A DNA stretch of 64,000 bases from an uncultured bacterium (GTDB lineage Bacteria; Planctomycetota; Phycisphaerae; Phycisphaerales; UBA1924): contig CAILKP010000061.1 of the NCBI GenBank assembly GCA_903834785.1, positions 124,001 to 188,000 of the forward strand, in the 5' to 3' direction. Shown piece by piece: positions 54,011 to 62,717 of this stretch. Under the pieces are notes generated by a model, which saw nothing but the letters and a program-made list of their open reading frames with translations, searched no databases and was not told the origin of the DNA. The translations under genes were made by a program, and so were the position numbers. Position 1 is the first letter of the stretch; each line of letters starts with the position of its first letter.

Positions 54011-54084
54011 CGACCCTGGCGGGACTCGAACCCGCGATTCCCAGATAATCAGTCTGGTGCTTTCAACCGCTCAGCCACAGGGCC
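54011..54084 (-). tRNA. Ser-bodied tRNA with GAU (Ile) anticodon, atypical
   Basis: The 74-nt cloverleaf has acceptor GGCCCTG/CAGGGTC (one G:U pair), D-arm GCTGAGCGGTTGAAAGC as in serine tRNAs, anticodon stem CCAGA/TCTGG with loop CTGATTA, a 5-nt variable region and T-stem GCGGG/CCCGC. The anticodon reads GAU (Ile codon AUC), but position 37 is U, where nearly all tRNAs have a purine. N73 is G, as in serine tRNAs, not A as in isoleucine tRNAs. The long serine variable arm is missing. CCA is not encoded. Confidence 0.7.
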
Positions 54085-54520
54085 TCGCCAAGATCAACTT
54101 CAACTCATATCACTACACCGAGAAAAAAATGATCGCGCACTATATTGAATGAACTTCAATACATACCGTCCAGCCAGGCACTGCACTGCTGCACTGCACT
54201 CTGAGCTATTTCCGACTCCTTGAACACCCCCGAGAAGCGGAGGAGTCCGCGAGCGCCACCAACCAGTTGGCAGGCCCGCCGGAGTCAGCACAAGATGGAA
54301 CCCGGAACCTCCACGCCCGGCCGGAGCAAACTCCAAGGCCGAACGCGTACCTGATGGCCGCAAGCACCACTGGGGGTGGAACGACGCAGGAGAAGAGAGA
54401 CTTTGCTTGGTTGAGGAGCCCGGTTCACTAAACCGGAAACCCTGAAACAGCAGCTCACATCTGACTTTCCCGCATCGCATCACCCGGCAATCAGCCGCGG
54501 CGTGCGATCGGAAGGCCCGA
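54085..54520. other. Long intergenic region upstream of the tRNA genes
   Basis: These 436 nt hold the palindrome at 54143-54161, the GCACTGCACT direct repeat (54178-54187 and 54191-54200) and a hairpin at 54420-54436 (CCGGTT / AACCGG). An open frame crosses the region on the minus strand, but it has no start signal and no recognisable protein features. Nothing else can be supported. Confidence 0.5.
54143..54161. promoter_or_regulatory. Perfect 7-bp palindrome, candidate operator
   Basis: TATTGAA-TGAAC-TTCAATA is a perfect inverted repeat of AT-rich sequence in a GC-rich genome, 59 nt upstream of the Ser-bodied tRNA gene on the minus strand. It has the size of a dimeric repressor site. Confidence 0.4.
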
Positions 54521-54802
54521 TCAGCCGCGGATCCCGGGATATTCGCCGAACTTCGGCCACATTTGCCCCAGGAACTCATTTTCCTGGGTGCCGCCTGCCG
54601 GAGAGACTGTCCGATAATCTCGGACATCCATATGACCTGGCAGGGTTGAACGGGCCGAATCCGAGCGATCCAAACGACTCCCAATCCCTCGCCCAAGCAG
54701 ACCTCCATCAAGCCCGAGCACCAGATCGCCGGAGCGATCACTGACCGCGGTTTTAACCGTGTCAGTTGGATTCAGGTTGGTTGAGGTAGTCAGGGAGAAC
54801 AT
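54521..54802 (-). CDS. Small protein of unknown function near the tRNA genes
   Basis: The 93-residue hydrophilic protein starts at the ATG at 54802, with AAAGGA 5 nt upstream and a good promoter at 54827-54855. It ends FGEYPGIRG. There is no signal peptide, membrane segment or known motif. Codon usage is more AT-tolerant at third positions than its neighbours, so it could be young or transferred. It is the first possible gene upstream of the atypical tRNAs and rtcB-rtcA on the same strand. Confidence 0.5.
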   Translation of the reverse strand: MFSLTTSTNLNPTDTVKTAVSDRSGDLVLGLDGGLLGRGIGSRLDRSDSARSTLPGHMDVRDYRTVSPAGGTQENEFLGQMWPKFGEYPGIRG

Positions 54803-54826
54803 GGGATTCCTTTGAAAGCGAGCAGA

Positions 54827-54855
54827 AGTATTGCTCATGTATTTCGGCCTGTCAA
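54827..54855 (-). promoter_or_regulatory. Strong sigma-70 type promoter upstream of the small gene
   Basis: On the minus strand TTGACA (54855-54850, perfect -35), 17 nt, AATACT (54832-54827, 4 of 6) points toward the small gene, the tRNA genes and rtcB-rtcA. Transcription should begin near 54820. Confidence 0.6.
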
Positions 54856-54977
54856 GCAAACAGATTCACTTTTTCTCAAAAAGTTACATCCCTCCCCCCA
54901 CCAATCCATCATCCCATCATCTTAATACAAACTCCAATACCGCAATCAAACCCAATCCCTCAGCCCTCGCCACACAC

Positions 54978-56285
54978 TCAGCATTGCCCCAGCGCCCTCA
55001 GCAGCACCGTGGCATAACTGCCCCGAGGCAGCGAGAACGCCACCTCGATCTTCGCCAGTTCCCCGCGTGAGAACTCATCCGCCGCCGGCTCCGACATCGT
55101 GAACTTCTCCGCCATCACAAACAGCGGCCGTGTAAACGTGTCAAAGTTCGGCTGCCGCGCCGGCGGCAGCTCACGCCCCGCCTCGTTCACCGCCGGCCGG
55201 CCCGCCGGCTGGGCCGGCAGCTCCACCGCCGCCACCCGAAGCTGCGGCAGCGTCAGCTTGTGCTCACGCAGCACGTTCTTCGCCGCCTCGCCCCACGGCT
55301 CGGCCAGCGTCGTCCTCGGCGACAGGTGCGGCATCGCCAGCTGCCGATACGCCGCCGTCACCTTCGCCGGCTGCGGAAACACCAGCTGCACAAAGTCATC
55401 TCTCCGCTCCGGCGCCTCAGCATCCAGCCCCCGCGCCAGCTCCAGAGCCATCCCGTTCCACAGCAGCGAACTGAACGCATCCACATGCAGTTCCCGCAGA
55501 AACAGCGGCAGCGCCTGATACGCCCGGTCAAAGGGCTGCCCCGCCGCCAGTGCCGCAATCGCCGCACGCTCCGGCAGCATCGGGCTGCTCTCCTCCAGCA
55601 GTTCGCTCCAGTTCCCCCACTTCTCCGCGCACAAACGCGTGAAGTCCCGCAGCGGGCCGCTGTCCTTTCGCGCCGGGCTCGCCAGCGTCAGCTTCAGCGC
55701 CGTCTCGTAGTCCCCGTCAATCAGCGACCGCCCCACCCACCCCTGCCCGTGCCTGGCCGAGCCAAACCGCTGCGACCCGTAGTAGTTCGTCAGCAGCAGC
55801 CCGTTGCCATCCCGCAGCGCATCCGCATTGCCGTACAGCATCTCCGCATCCGCGCGCGTGCACCGCCGGATCACAATCCGAAACAGGTTCGCCGCAATCG
55901 CCTCCGCCGTCATCGGCGTGTTGGTGTACCCCAGCGACTTGATCGCCACGCCCGAATCCTCACCCAACTGCAGGTCAAGCGTCTCCGGCAGGCTCCGCCG
56001 ATGCGCCGGATCCAGCTCAATGGTGATGTGCTGCACCGTCACCGCGTGCCTGTCCTTGAGCCCGCCATAACTGATCCGCCCCGGCGACATCCGCAGCTCG
56101 CGCGCGATCGTCCGCACCGCATCCGGCGTCGTCATCGACCGCTTCCGCATCTTGTACAGCCCGTACCGCGCCGGCTCAGGCCCCACCGTCGGCGATGCAT
56201 CCACCCCGAGCTCGTACTTCATCTCCAGTCGCTCGGTGACCAGAAAGTCCTCAGGAATGCGGCGGATGACCATGTTCCGCAGCAT
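54978..56285 (-). CDS. truD: tRNA pseudouridine-13 synthase
   Basis: The 435-residue enzyme makes pseudouridine at position 13 of tRNA-Glu and other tRNAs. ISYGGLKDRHAVTVQ holds the catalytic D78, and TNYYGSQRFG is the second signature. Possible starts are GTG 56294, ATG 56285 and ATG 56273; 56285 is used here because the TruD core (IRRIPEDFLV) begins directly after. It is the first gene of a minus-strand run that continues into the tRNA/rtcBA region. The 117 nt after its stop are AT-rich without a GC terminator. Confidence 0.93.
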   Translation of the reverse strand: MLRNMVIRRIPEDFLVTERLEMKYELGVDASPTVGPEPARYGLYKMRKRSMTTPDAVRTIARELRMSPGRISYGGLKDRHAVTVQHITIELDPAHRRSLPETLDLQLGEDSGVAIKSLGYTNTPMTAEAIAANLFRIVIRRCTRADAEMLYGNADALRDGNGLLLTNYYGSQRFGSARHGQGWVGRSLIDGDYETALKLTLASPARKDSGPLRDFTRLCAEKWGNWSELLEESSPMLPERAAIAALAAGQPFDRAYQALPLFLRELHVDAFSSLLWNGMALELARGLDAEAPERRDDFVQLVFPQPAKVTAAYRQLAMPHLSPRTTLAEPWGEAAKNVLREHKLTLPQLRVAAVELPAQPAGRPAVNEAGRELPPARQPNFDTFTRPLFVMAEKFTMSEPAADEFSRGELAKIEVAFSLPRGSYATVLLRALGQC

Positions 56286-56411
56286 ACGGGACACCGCTCC
56301 CCAACGCCCGAACCCACCAGAAACAACATAAACGTCCTATAACACACTACACAACCCATCCCGATCACCCGCCCAAACACCTCCCTTCCAACTTCGCGCC
56401 TACAACCTGCC

Positions 56412-58118
56412 ATGGCCAAGCCGCGTCAAGTCTTCGTCTGCAAGGAATGTGGCAGCGTCCAGACCCGGTGGATGGGCAAGTGCCCCGACTGCAACGCGTG
56501 GGATTCACTCCAGCAGGAGTCCATCGAAAAGTCCGCCAAGACCGATCCGCGTGCCGGCTCCATCGGCCAGTGGTCGCAGGCCGCCATGGCCCACGCCGCC
56601 AACGCCGCCGCTGCACAGATGCTCGCCGAGGCCGCTGAAGGCGGTGGCGTCGCCGATGGCCTGCCCGCCCCCGCGGCAGAGCGCATGGTCGAGCAGCTCA
56701 CCACACGCCAGCCCGCACAGCGTTACCCGCAGATCGGCAAGGCCGCCGAGCTTCCACGCCGCCGCACCGGCATCGACGAGTTCGACCGCGTCCTCGGTGG
56801 CGGCCTCGTCCCCGCGAGCGCGGTGCTGATCGGTGGCGACCCCGGCATCGGCAAGAGCACGCTGCTCCTTCAGGCCGCCGCCAGCTGGGCCCGCACCGGC
56901 GCCCGAGTGCTCTACGTCAGCAGCGAGGAAAGCGTCGAGCAGGTCAAACTCCGCGCCGGTCGCCTGCTCGAAGACCACGACACTCCCGCCGCGGCAGAGA
57001 GCAATCACAGCGACCACTCGGCCTCACCCGCCGCCGGACTCGATGAACTCTTCCTCCTCTCTGACAGCTCGCTGTCCCGAATCTGCGAGCAGGCCGCCCG
57101 CGTCCTCGGCGAGGTCGAGAGCCACCGCCGCGTGCTCATCATCGACTCGGTGCAGATGGTCTACAAGCCCGACCTCGCGGCGTTCCCCGGCTCCATGAGC
57201 CAGCTGCGCCAGTGCTGTGCCGAGCTTGTTTACATGGCCAAGGCCACCGGCACCGCCGTGGTGCTCATTGGCCACGTCACCAAGGAAGGCACGCTCGCCG
57301 GCCCCAAGCTCCTCGAGCACCTCGTCGACAGCGTGCTCTACTTCGAGGGCGACCGCTACCACGCCCACCGCGTCCTGCGCTGCGTCAAGAACCGCTTCGG
57401 CTCCACGCTCGAGCTCGGCCTCTTTGAGATGACCGATGGCGGACTCCGCCAGGCCACCGGCCAGCTCGCCATCGCCGGCGGCCCCGCCCGCAGCGGCACC
57501 GTCATCTGCCCCGTGCAGACCGGCAGCCGCTGCCTGCTCGTTGAAGTCCAGGCCCTCACCGCCACCAGCTTCCCCGGCATGGCCAAACGCAAGGCCTCAG
57601 GCATCGATGCCAACCGCCTGGCCATGCTCATCGCCGTGCTCGAGCAGCACGGCTCCCTCCGCCTGGAGGACCGTGACATCTTCGTCTCCGCCGTCGGCGG
57701 CGTCAAGATCACCGAACCCGCCGCCGATCTGGCCACCCTCCTGGCCATCAGCGGTGCCCACTACCGCAAGGCAGTTTCCAACAACGCCGCGGCAGTCGGC
57801 GAAGTCGGACTCGGTGGCGAGATCCGCCCCGTCACCCAGCTCGATGCCCGCGTGCAGGAAGCAGCCAAACTCGGTGCCCGCACCCTCCTCGTGCCCGCTT
57901 CACAGGCCGCCCGCATCAAGCCGCCCGCCGGTGTCCGCATCATCGGCATCCGCACCGTCGGCCAGGCCCTCAGTGAGCTCGAAGTCGTTCCAGGCACCCA
58001 AGCCGCGGCAGCCAAACCAGCAAACGCCCCCCGGCCCACCCCCGCACCCCAGCCAACCGCAGATCAACTCACACCCCAAGTCCGCACCACCTCCCAAGCC
58101 GCAAAGACCGCCCGCTAA
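56412..58118 (+). CDS. radA: DNA repair protein RadA
   Basis: The 568-residue RecA-like helicase aids branch migration in recombination. The zinc finger is C10, C13, C24, C27, Walker A is GGDPGIGKS (141-149), and VKNRFGST is the RadA-specific KNRFG motif. The C-terminal Lon-like domain includes [12 protein letters not shown]. An insert of ~55 residues separates the zinc finger from the ATPase, and a Pro-rich tail of ~45 residues follows the Lon domain. It is divergent from truD. Confidence 0.97.
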   Translation: MAKPRQVFVCKECGSVQTRWMGKCPDCNAWDSLQQESIEKSAKTDPRAGSIGQWSQAAMAHAANAAAAQMLAEAAEGGGVADGLPAPAAERMVEQLTTRQPAQRYPQIGKAAELPRRRTGIDEFDRVLGGGLVPASAVLIGGDPGIGKSTLLLQAAASWARTGARVLYVSSEESVEQVKLRAGRLLEDHDTPAAAESNHSDHSASPAAGLDELFLLSDSSLSRICEQAARVLGEVESHRRVLIIDSVQMVYKPDLAAFPGSMSQLRQCCAELVYMAKATGTAVVLIGHVTKEGTLAGPKLLEHLVDSVLYFEGDRYHAHRVLRCVKNRFGSTLELGLFEMTDGGLRQATGQLAIAGGPARSGTVICPVQTGSRCLLVEVQALTATSFPGMAKRKASGIDANRLAMLIAVLEQHGSLRLEDRDIFVSAVGGVKITEPAADLATLLAISGAHYRKAVSNNAAAVGEVGLGGEIRPVTQLDARVQEAAKLGARTLLVPASQAARIKPPAGVRIIGIRTVGQALSELEVVPGTQAAAAKPANAPRPTPAPQPTADQLTPQVRTTSQAAKTAR

Positions 58119-58198
58119 TCACCGCCTCCCGCCTTCCCCCTCGCAACTCGAGTCTCGCGACTCGCGACTCCCCTCCCTCCTCTTTGCTCTACCCCTTC

Positions 58199-60439
58199 AT
58201 GCGCATCGTCCAACGCCCATTTGAGCTCTCCAGCCCGCACAAGCCCACCGGCGATCAGCCCGGGGCCATCGCCGAGCTTGTCAGCCGCGCCAACGCGGGC
58301 GAGAAGTGGTCGTGCCTGCTCGGCGCCACCGGCACCGGCAAGACGTTCACGATGGCCAACGTCATCGCCCAGACGCAGAAGCCCACGCTCATCCTGAGCC
58401 ACAACAAAACGCTCGCGGCCCAGCTGTATGAGGAGATGAAAGAGCTGTTCCCCAAGAACGCCGTCAGCTACTTCGTCAGCTATTACGACTACTACCAGCC
58501 CGAGGCCTACATCCCCCAGCGCGACATCTACATCGAAAAGGACGCCAGCCGCAACGACGATCTCGACAAGCTCCGCCTGGCCGCCACCAGCAACATCCTG
58601 GCCCGCCGCGACACCATCGTCGTCGCCAGCGTCTCGTGCATCTTCGGCCTGGGCTCACCCGCCACCTACGGCAACAAGGTCATGACGCTCCGTCGCGACA
58701 TGCTCGTCGACCGCCGCAAGCTCCTGCTCGGCCTTGACGCCATGCAGTACAAGCGCAGCGATATCGAGTTCAAGCGCGGCCAGTTCCGCGTCCGCGGCGA
58801 TGTGCTTGAGATCTACCCCGCCTACGACCAGTACGCCGTCCGCCTCGAGCTCTCCGGCGACTCAGTCAGCGACCTGCTCATCGTCAACCCCACCAGCGGC
58901 GAAGTCATCGGCAGCGAGGAGCAGTTTTTCCTCTTCCCCGCGGCACACTACGTCACCGATGAGTCCCGCATGCAGGCCATCCTCACCGGCATCCGCCAGG
59001 AGATGGAGGACCGCGTCGCCCAGCTCCGCACCGAGGGCAAACTCCTCGAGGCCCAGCGCCTGCTCGCCCGCACCAAGTACGACCTTGAAATGCTCGAGGA
59101 AGTCGGCTTCTGCAACGGCATCGAGAACTACTCACGCCACCTCGACGGTCGCGCCCCCGGCGAGCGCCCCTGGACGCTCATGGACTACTTCGACTACTCC
59201 CCCGAAGACGAAGACGGCACCCGCGAGGTCAACATCGCCCCGCAGGACACAAGCCGCGGCGAGCACCTCTGGCGTCTCATGAAACGCCCCAAGCGTGACT
59301 GGCTCATGATCATCGACGAAAGCCACGTCACGCTCCCGCAGGTCCGCGCCATGTTCAACGGCGACAAGATGCGTAAGCAGGTCCTGGTCGACCACGGCTT
59401 CCGCCTGCCCAGCGCAATGGACAACCGCCCGCTGACCTTTGAGGAGTTCGAAGTCGTCAGCCCGCAGGTCACCTTCGTCTCAGCCACGCCAGGACCCTAT
59501 GAACTCGAGAAGGTCCAGGGCGTCGTCGCCGAGCAGGTCATCCGCCCCACCGGCCTGCTGGATCCCGCTATCGAAGTCCGCCCCGCCCGCGGCCAGGTGC
59601 CCGACCTGCTCGAACGCTGCAAGCAGCGCGTCGCCGCCGGCCAGCGCGTCCTGGTCACCGCCCTGACCAAGCGCCTCTGTGAGGACCTCACGCTCTACCT
59701 CCACGAGCAGGGCCTCAAAGTCCGCTACCTCCACAGCGAAATCGAAACCCTCGAGCGTCTGGAAATCCTCACCGACCTCCGCAAGGGCGAGTTCGATGTC
59801 CTCGTCGGTGTCAACCTCCTGCGTGAAGGCCTCGACTTGCCCGAGGTCTCCCTGGTCGCCATTCTCGATGCCGACAAGGAAGGCTTCCTCCGCTCGCCCC
59901 GCTCGCTCATCCAGCTCATCGGCCGCGCCGCCCGCAACGTCGACGGCTCGGTGATCATGTACGCCGATGCCATGACACCCTCCATGACCGCGGCGATCGA
60001 TGAGACTGATCGCCGCCGCGCCAAGCAGCGGGCGTACAACACCGCCAACAACATCACGCCCACCACCATCATCAAGGCCATCCGCACGGGCCTTGAGCTC
60101 CAGGTCAAGGCCAACCGCACCATGCGCGAGGCCGTCCGCGCCAAGGAACCCGAGTTCGATGTCGCCGAACTCGTCCGCCAGCTCGAAGACGAAATGCTCC
60201 AGGCCGCTGAACAGCTCGAGTTCGAGAAAGCCGCCCGCCTGCGCGATCAGGTCGGCCTGCTCAAATCCGGCAAGCTCGGCGGCAAGGGCAAGGTCCGCCG
60301 CAGCGAGGTCGACGGCGGCGGCAGCGATGGCGAACCCGGCAGCACCAAGGGTGACCGCAAAGCCGGCATGCCCGGCGTCCGCCCCAGCAAGAAGGGCAAG
60401 AAGAAGGGCCGCGACCTCAAAGGCAAATCCGGCTTCTAA
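58199..60439 (+). CDS. uvrB: Excinuclease ABC subunit B
   Basis: The 746-residue helicase-like subunit of nucleotide excision repair verifies DNA damage with UvrA. The ATG at 58199 begins [20 protein letters not shown]. Walker A is GATGTGKT (42-49), the damage-sensing hairpin is [10 protein letters not shown] (95-104), and the UvrC-contact domain near the end reads [15 protein letters not shown] basic tail ([15 protein letters not shown]) extends past the usual end. It follows radA by 80 nt; both are DNA repair genes. Confidence 0.98.
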   Translation: MRIVQRPFELSSPHKPTGDQPGAIAELVSRANAGEKWSCLLGATGTGKTFTMANVIAQTQKPTLILSHNKTLAAQLYEEMKELFPKNAVSYFVSYYDYYQPEAYIPQRDIYIEKDASRNDDLDKLRLAATSNILARRDTIVVASVSCIFGLGSPATYGNKVMTLRRDMLVDRRKLLLGLDAMQYKRSDIEFKRGQFRVRGDVLEIYPAYDQYAVRLELSGDSVSDLLIVNPTSGEVIGSEEQFFLFPAAHYVTDESRMQAILTGIRQEMEDRVAQLRTEGKLLEAQRLLARTKYDLEMLEEVGFCNGIENYSRHLDGRAPGERPWTLMDYFDYSPEDEDGTREVNIAPQDTSRGEHLWRLMKRPKRDWLMIIDESHVTLPQVRAMFNGDKMRKQVLVDHGFRLPSAMDNRPLTFEEFEVVSPQVTFVSATPGPYELEKVQGVVAEQVIRPTGLLDPAIEVRPARGQVPDLLERCKQRVAAGQRVLVTALTKRLCEDLTLYLHEQGLKVRYLHSEIETLERLEILTDLRKGEFDVLVGVNLLREGLDLPEVSLVAILDADKEGFLRSPRSLIQLIGRAARNVDGSVIMYADAMTPSMTAAIDETDRRRAKQRAYNTANNITPTTIIKAIRTGLELQVKANRTMREAVRAKEPEFDVAELVRQLEDEMLQAAEQLEFEKAARLRDQVGLLKSGKLGGKGKVRRSEVDGGGSDGEPGSTKGDRKAGMPGVRPSKKGKKKGRDLKGKSGF

Positions 60440-60505
60440 CCACCGCCGCGCTCCCATACCCGGCCCATCACTGGATTCACCCCGCAACCGTGCCGACACT
60501 TCACC

Positions 60506-61351
60506 ATGCGCACGAGCATCCTCGGCTCCAGCCCGGTTGAAGTCCCACCCATCGGGCTGGGCACGGTCAAGCTCGGGCGCCTCGCAGGCCTCAAGTACCC
60601 CGCCAGCCAGCTGCCCACCTCGCTCCCGTCCGATCAATCCGTACTGGAACTTCTGTCCACCGCCGCCGAACTCGGCGTCACACTCATCGACACCGCCCCC
60701 GCCTACGGCATCGCCGAGCAGCGGCTCGGCCAGCTCCTCTACCAGATCCGCCCGCGTGACTTCTGGGTCCTGTGCACCAAAGCCGGCGAGCAGTTCGTAG
60801 CCGATGCCGCCGGCAACCCCGTCAGCACCTACGACTTCTCCGCCGCGGCTATCACCACCAGCGTCGAGCGCTCCCTGGCCGCCCTCCGCACCGATGTGCT
60901 CGACATCGTGCTGCTGCACTTTTCCTCGCTGACTGCCGATGAACTCATCCTCAATCAGGGCGAGGCGTACGAGACGCTGACCAAACTCCAGCGCCAGGGC
61001 AAAATCAAAGCCATCGGCGCCAGCCCCGCCTCGCTGGCCGCGGGCATCCAGACCGTCCAGCGCTGCCAGGTCGCCATGCTCGAGCTCAGCCCCGCCGAGT
61101 CGCGCCATCGCACCGCCATCACCGAAGCCGCCACCACCGGCTGCGGCATCCTCATCAAAAAAGCCCTCGCCAGCGGCCACCTGACCACCGCTGCCCCTTC
61201 TGGCACCGCACCCGCCTCGCCGGATCCCGTACAGGCCGCACTCCGCTTCGTGCTCGGCCACGCCGCCGTGAGCTCCGTGGTCATCGGCACCACCAGCCCC
61301 AGGCACCTCCGCCAGGCCGTGCTCATCGCCGAAGCCGTCCGCGGCGTCTGA
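60506..61351 (+). CDS. Aldo/keto reductase
   Basis: The 281-residue NADPH-dependent reductase has the AKR catalytic set: D62 and Y67 in LIDTAPAYGIAE, K92 in LCTKAG and the histidine in VLLHFSS. GLGTVKLGR opens the barrel and SSVVIGTTSPRHLRQ closes it. The N-terminus has a segment (GRLAGLKYPA) not usual in short AKRs. Substrate unknown. Confidence 0.9.
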   Translation: MRTSILGSSPVEVPPIGLGTVKLGRLAGLKYPASQLPTSLPSDQSVLELLSTAAELGVTLIDTAPAYGIAEQRLGQLLYQIRPRDFWVLCTKAGEQFVADAAGNPVSTYDFSAAAITTSVERSLAALRTDVLDIVLLHFSSLTADELILNQGEAYETLTKLQRQGKIKAIGASPASLAAGIQTVQRCQVAMLELSPAESRHRTAITEAATTGCGILIKKALASGHLTTAAPSGTAPASPDPVQAALRFVLGHAAVSSVVIGTTSPRHLRQAVLIAEAVRGV

Positions 61352-61450
61352 CCCGCCCCACGCACGAAAAACGCCACCGACCCTCCCGGACCCCACCGCT
61401 TTTTGCCCGCCCTCCAAGGTCGGATTTTGCCGTGCCTGCTACCCTTGACC

Positions 61451-62587
61451 GTGAGCAGCAACCGATCCGAACTGGACCCCATCGCCTCCACCGAACTCGC
61501 CGCCGGCCAGGTCGCCCCGCCCGAAGCCCGCGTGCAGAGCATCGTCGACTCGCCCGAGTTCCAGGGCCGGCTCGACGCCCTCATCGCCGAGGTCGCCGCC
61601 AAGGCCAACAAGGCCAGCCCCACCAAGGCCCGCCTCGTGCGCGAACTGCTCTCCAGCGCGCTCAAGCTCATCCCCGACGGCCGCGACACCGGTGAGCTCA
61701 AGCTCATCGCCGCCGCCGTCAAGGAACTCCGCTACGCCTACCGCGTCTTCGGCCAGTACCCCGATCCGCACAAGGTCACCATCTTCGGCTCCGCCCGCAC
61801 GCCCAAGGCCCACCCCGACTACGAGGCCACCGTCGAGTTCAGCCGCCTCATCGCCGAGCAGGGCTGGATGGTCATCACCGGCGCCGGCGGCGGCATCATG
61901 GAAGCCGGCCACGTCGGCCCCGGCAAGGACAAGTCCTTCGGCGTCGCCATCCGCCTGCCCTTCGAGCAGTCCACCAACGAGGTCATCGCCGGCGACAGCA
62001 AGCTCATCACCTTCCGCTACTTCTTCACCCGCAAGCTCATGTTCATCAGCCAGGCCGAGGCCGTCGCCCTCTTCCCCGGCGGCTTCGGCACCATGGATGA
62101 GGGCTTCGAACTCCTCACCCTCGTCCAGACCGGCAAGGCCAGCATGGTCCCCATCGTCATGTGCCAGGGCAAGGGCGAAAGCTACTGGCAGGACTTCGAC
62201 GCCTTCATCCGCAAAGGCCTGATGAGCCGCGGCTGGGTCAGCGAAGAAGACCCCCACCTCTACCACATCGCCGCCACCCCGGCCGAAGCCGTCGAGCACG
62301 TCACCCGCTTCTACCGCATCTACCACTCCTCACGCTACGTCAAGGACGACCTGGTCATCCGCCTCAAGGCACCCCTCACCGCCGAACAGGTCGACAGCCT
62401 CAACACCCGCTTCGCCATGCTCGTCAAAGAAGGCAAAATGGCCCTCCGCGGCCCGTTCGATGTCGAAGAAGACCACCGCGACCTCCCCCGCCTGGTCTTC
62501 ACCCACAACCGCCGCAACTTCGGCCACGTCCGCCGCCTCATCGACGCCATCAACGACTGCACCCCCGCACCAACAGCAACGAAGTAA
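61451..62587 (+). CDS. LOG-family (TIGR00730-like) protein
   Basis: The 378-residue protein is given a GTG start at 61451, because codons upstream are less protein-like; a TTG at 61403 is possible. The LOG nucleotide-binding core is VTIFGSARTP, ITGAGGGIMEAGHVG and PGGFGTMDE, as in cytokinin-forming phosphoribohydrolases. The core is about 200 residues; a ~90-residue N-terminal helical extension and a C-terminal domain of ~100 residues are added. The precise substrate in this architecture is unknown, probably a nucleoside monophosphate. Confidence 0.88.
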   Translation: MSSNRSELDPIASTELAAGQVAPPEARVQSIVDSPEFQGRLDALIAEVAAKANKASPTKARLVRELLSSALKLIPDGRDTGELKLIAAAVKELRYAYRVFGQYPDPHKVTIFGSARTPKAHPDYEATVEFSRLIAEQGWMVITGAGGGIMEAGHVGPGKDKSFGVAIRLPFEQSTNEVIAGDSKLITFRYFFTRKLMFISQAEAVALFPGGFGTMDEGFELLTLVQTGKASMVPIVMCQGKGESYWQDFDAFIRKGLMSRGWVSEEDPHLYHIAATPAEAVEHVTRFYRIYHSSRYVKDDLVIRLKAPLTAEQVDSLNTRFAMLVKEGKMALRGPFDVEEDHRDLPRLVFTHNRRNFGHVRRLIDAINDCTPAPTATK

Positions 62588-62625
62588 TCGAACGTTCCCC
62601 CTCCGCCAAACTCGCACTCCCCCAC

Positions 62626-62702
62626 ATTTGGCAATTTGGAAATTTGGCCCTTTGGCAATTTGACCATTTGACCATTTGACCATTTCCCCATTTGACCATT
62701 TG
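62626..62702. repeat. Dispersed TTTGG/TTTGACCA repeat, copy 2
   Basis: The block has ATTTGG, CTTTGGC and tandem ATTTGACC units followed by a C-rich run (TCCCCCCCTCCCCC). Its core 62640-62662 is identical over 23 nt to 53855-53877. It occupies the short gap between the LOG-family gene and the TPR-YggX gene and ends 15 nt before the latter's ATG. Confidence 0.85.
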
Positions 62703-62717
62703 TCCCCCCCTCCCCCT

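Noticed and set aside
53354-54148. 264-codon plus-strand frame across the tRNA genes
   Set aside because: Its translation contains the RESNPH and GGTRTRD type strings produced by antisense tRNA genes; no real protein.
54100-54741. 213-codon minus-strand frame overlapping the small gene
   Set aside because: No ribosome site, odd composition, and it overlaps the better supported 54521-54802 frame.
58143-58171. GAGTC/GACTC inverted repeats after radA as a terminator
   Set aside because: Only 5-bp stems and no T run.
59480-61417. 645-codon minus-strand frame, Gly-Ala-Glu rich
   Set aside because: It is antisense to uvrB and the aldo/keto reductase, which both show family motifs.
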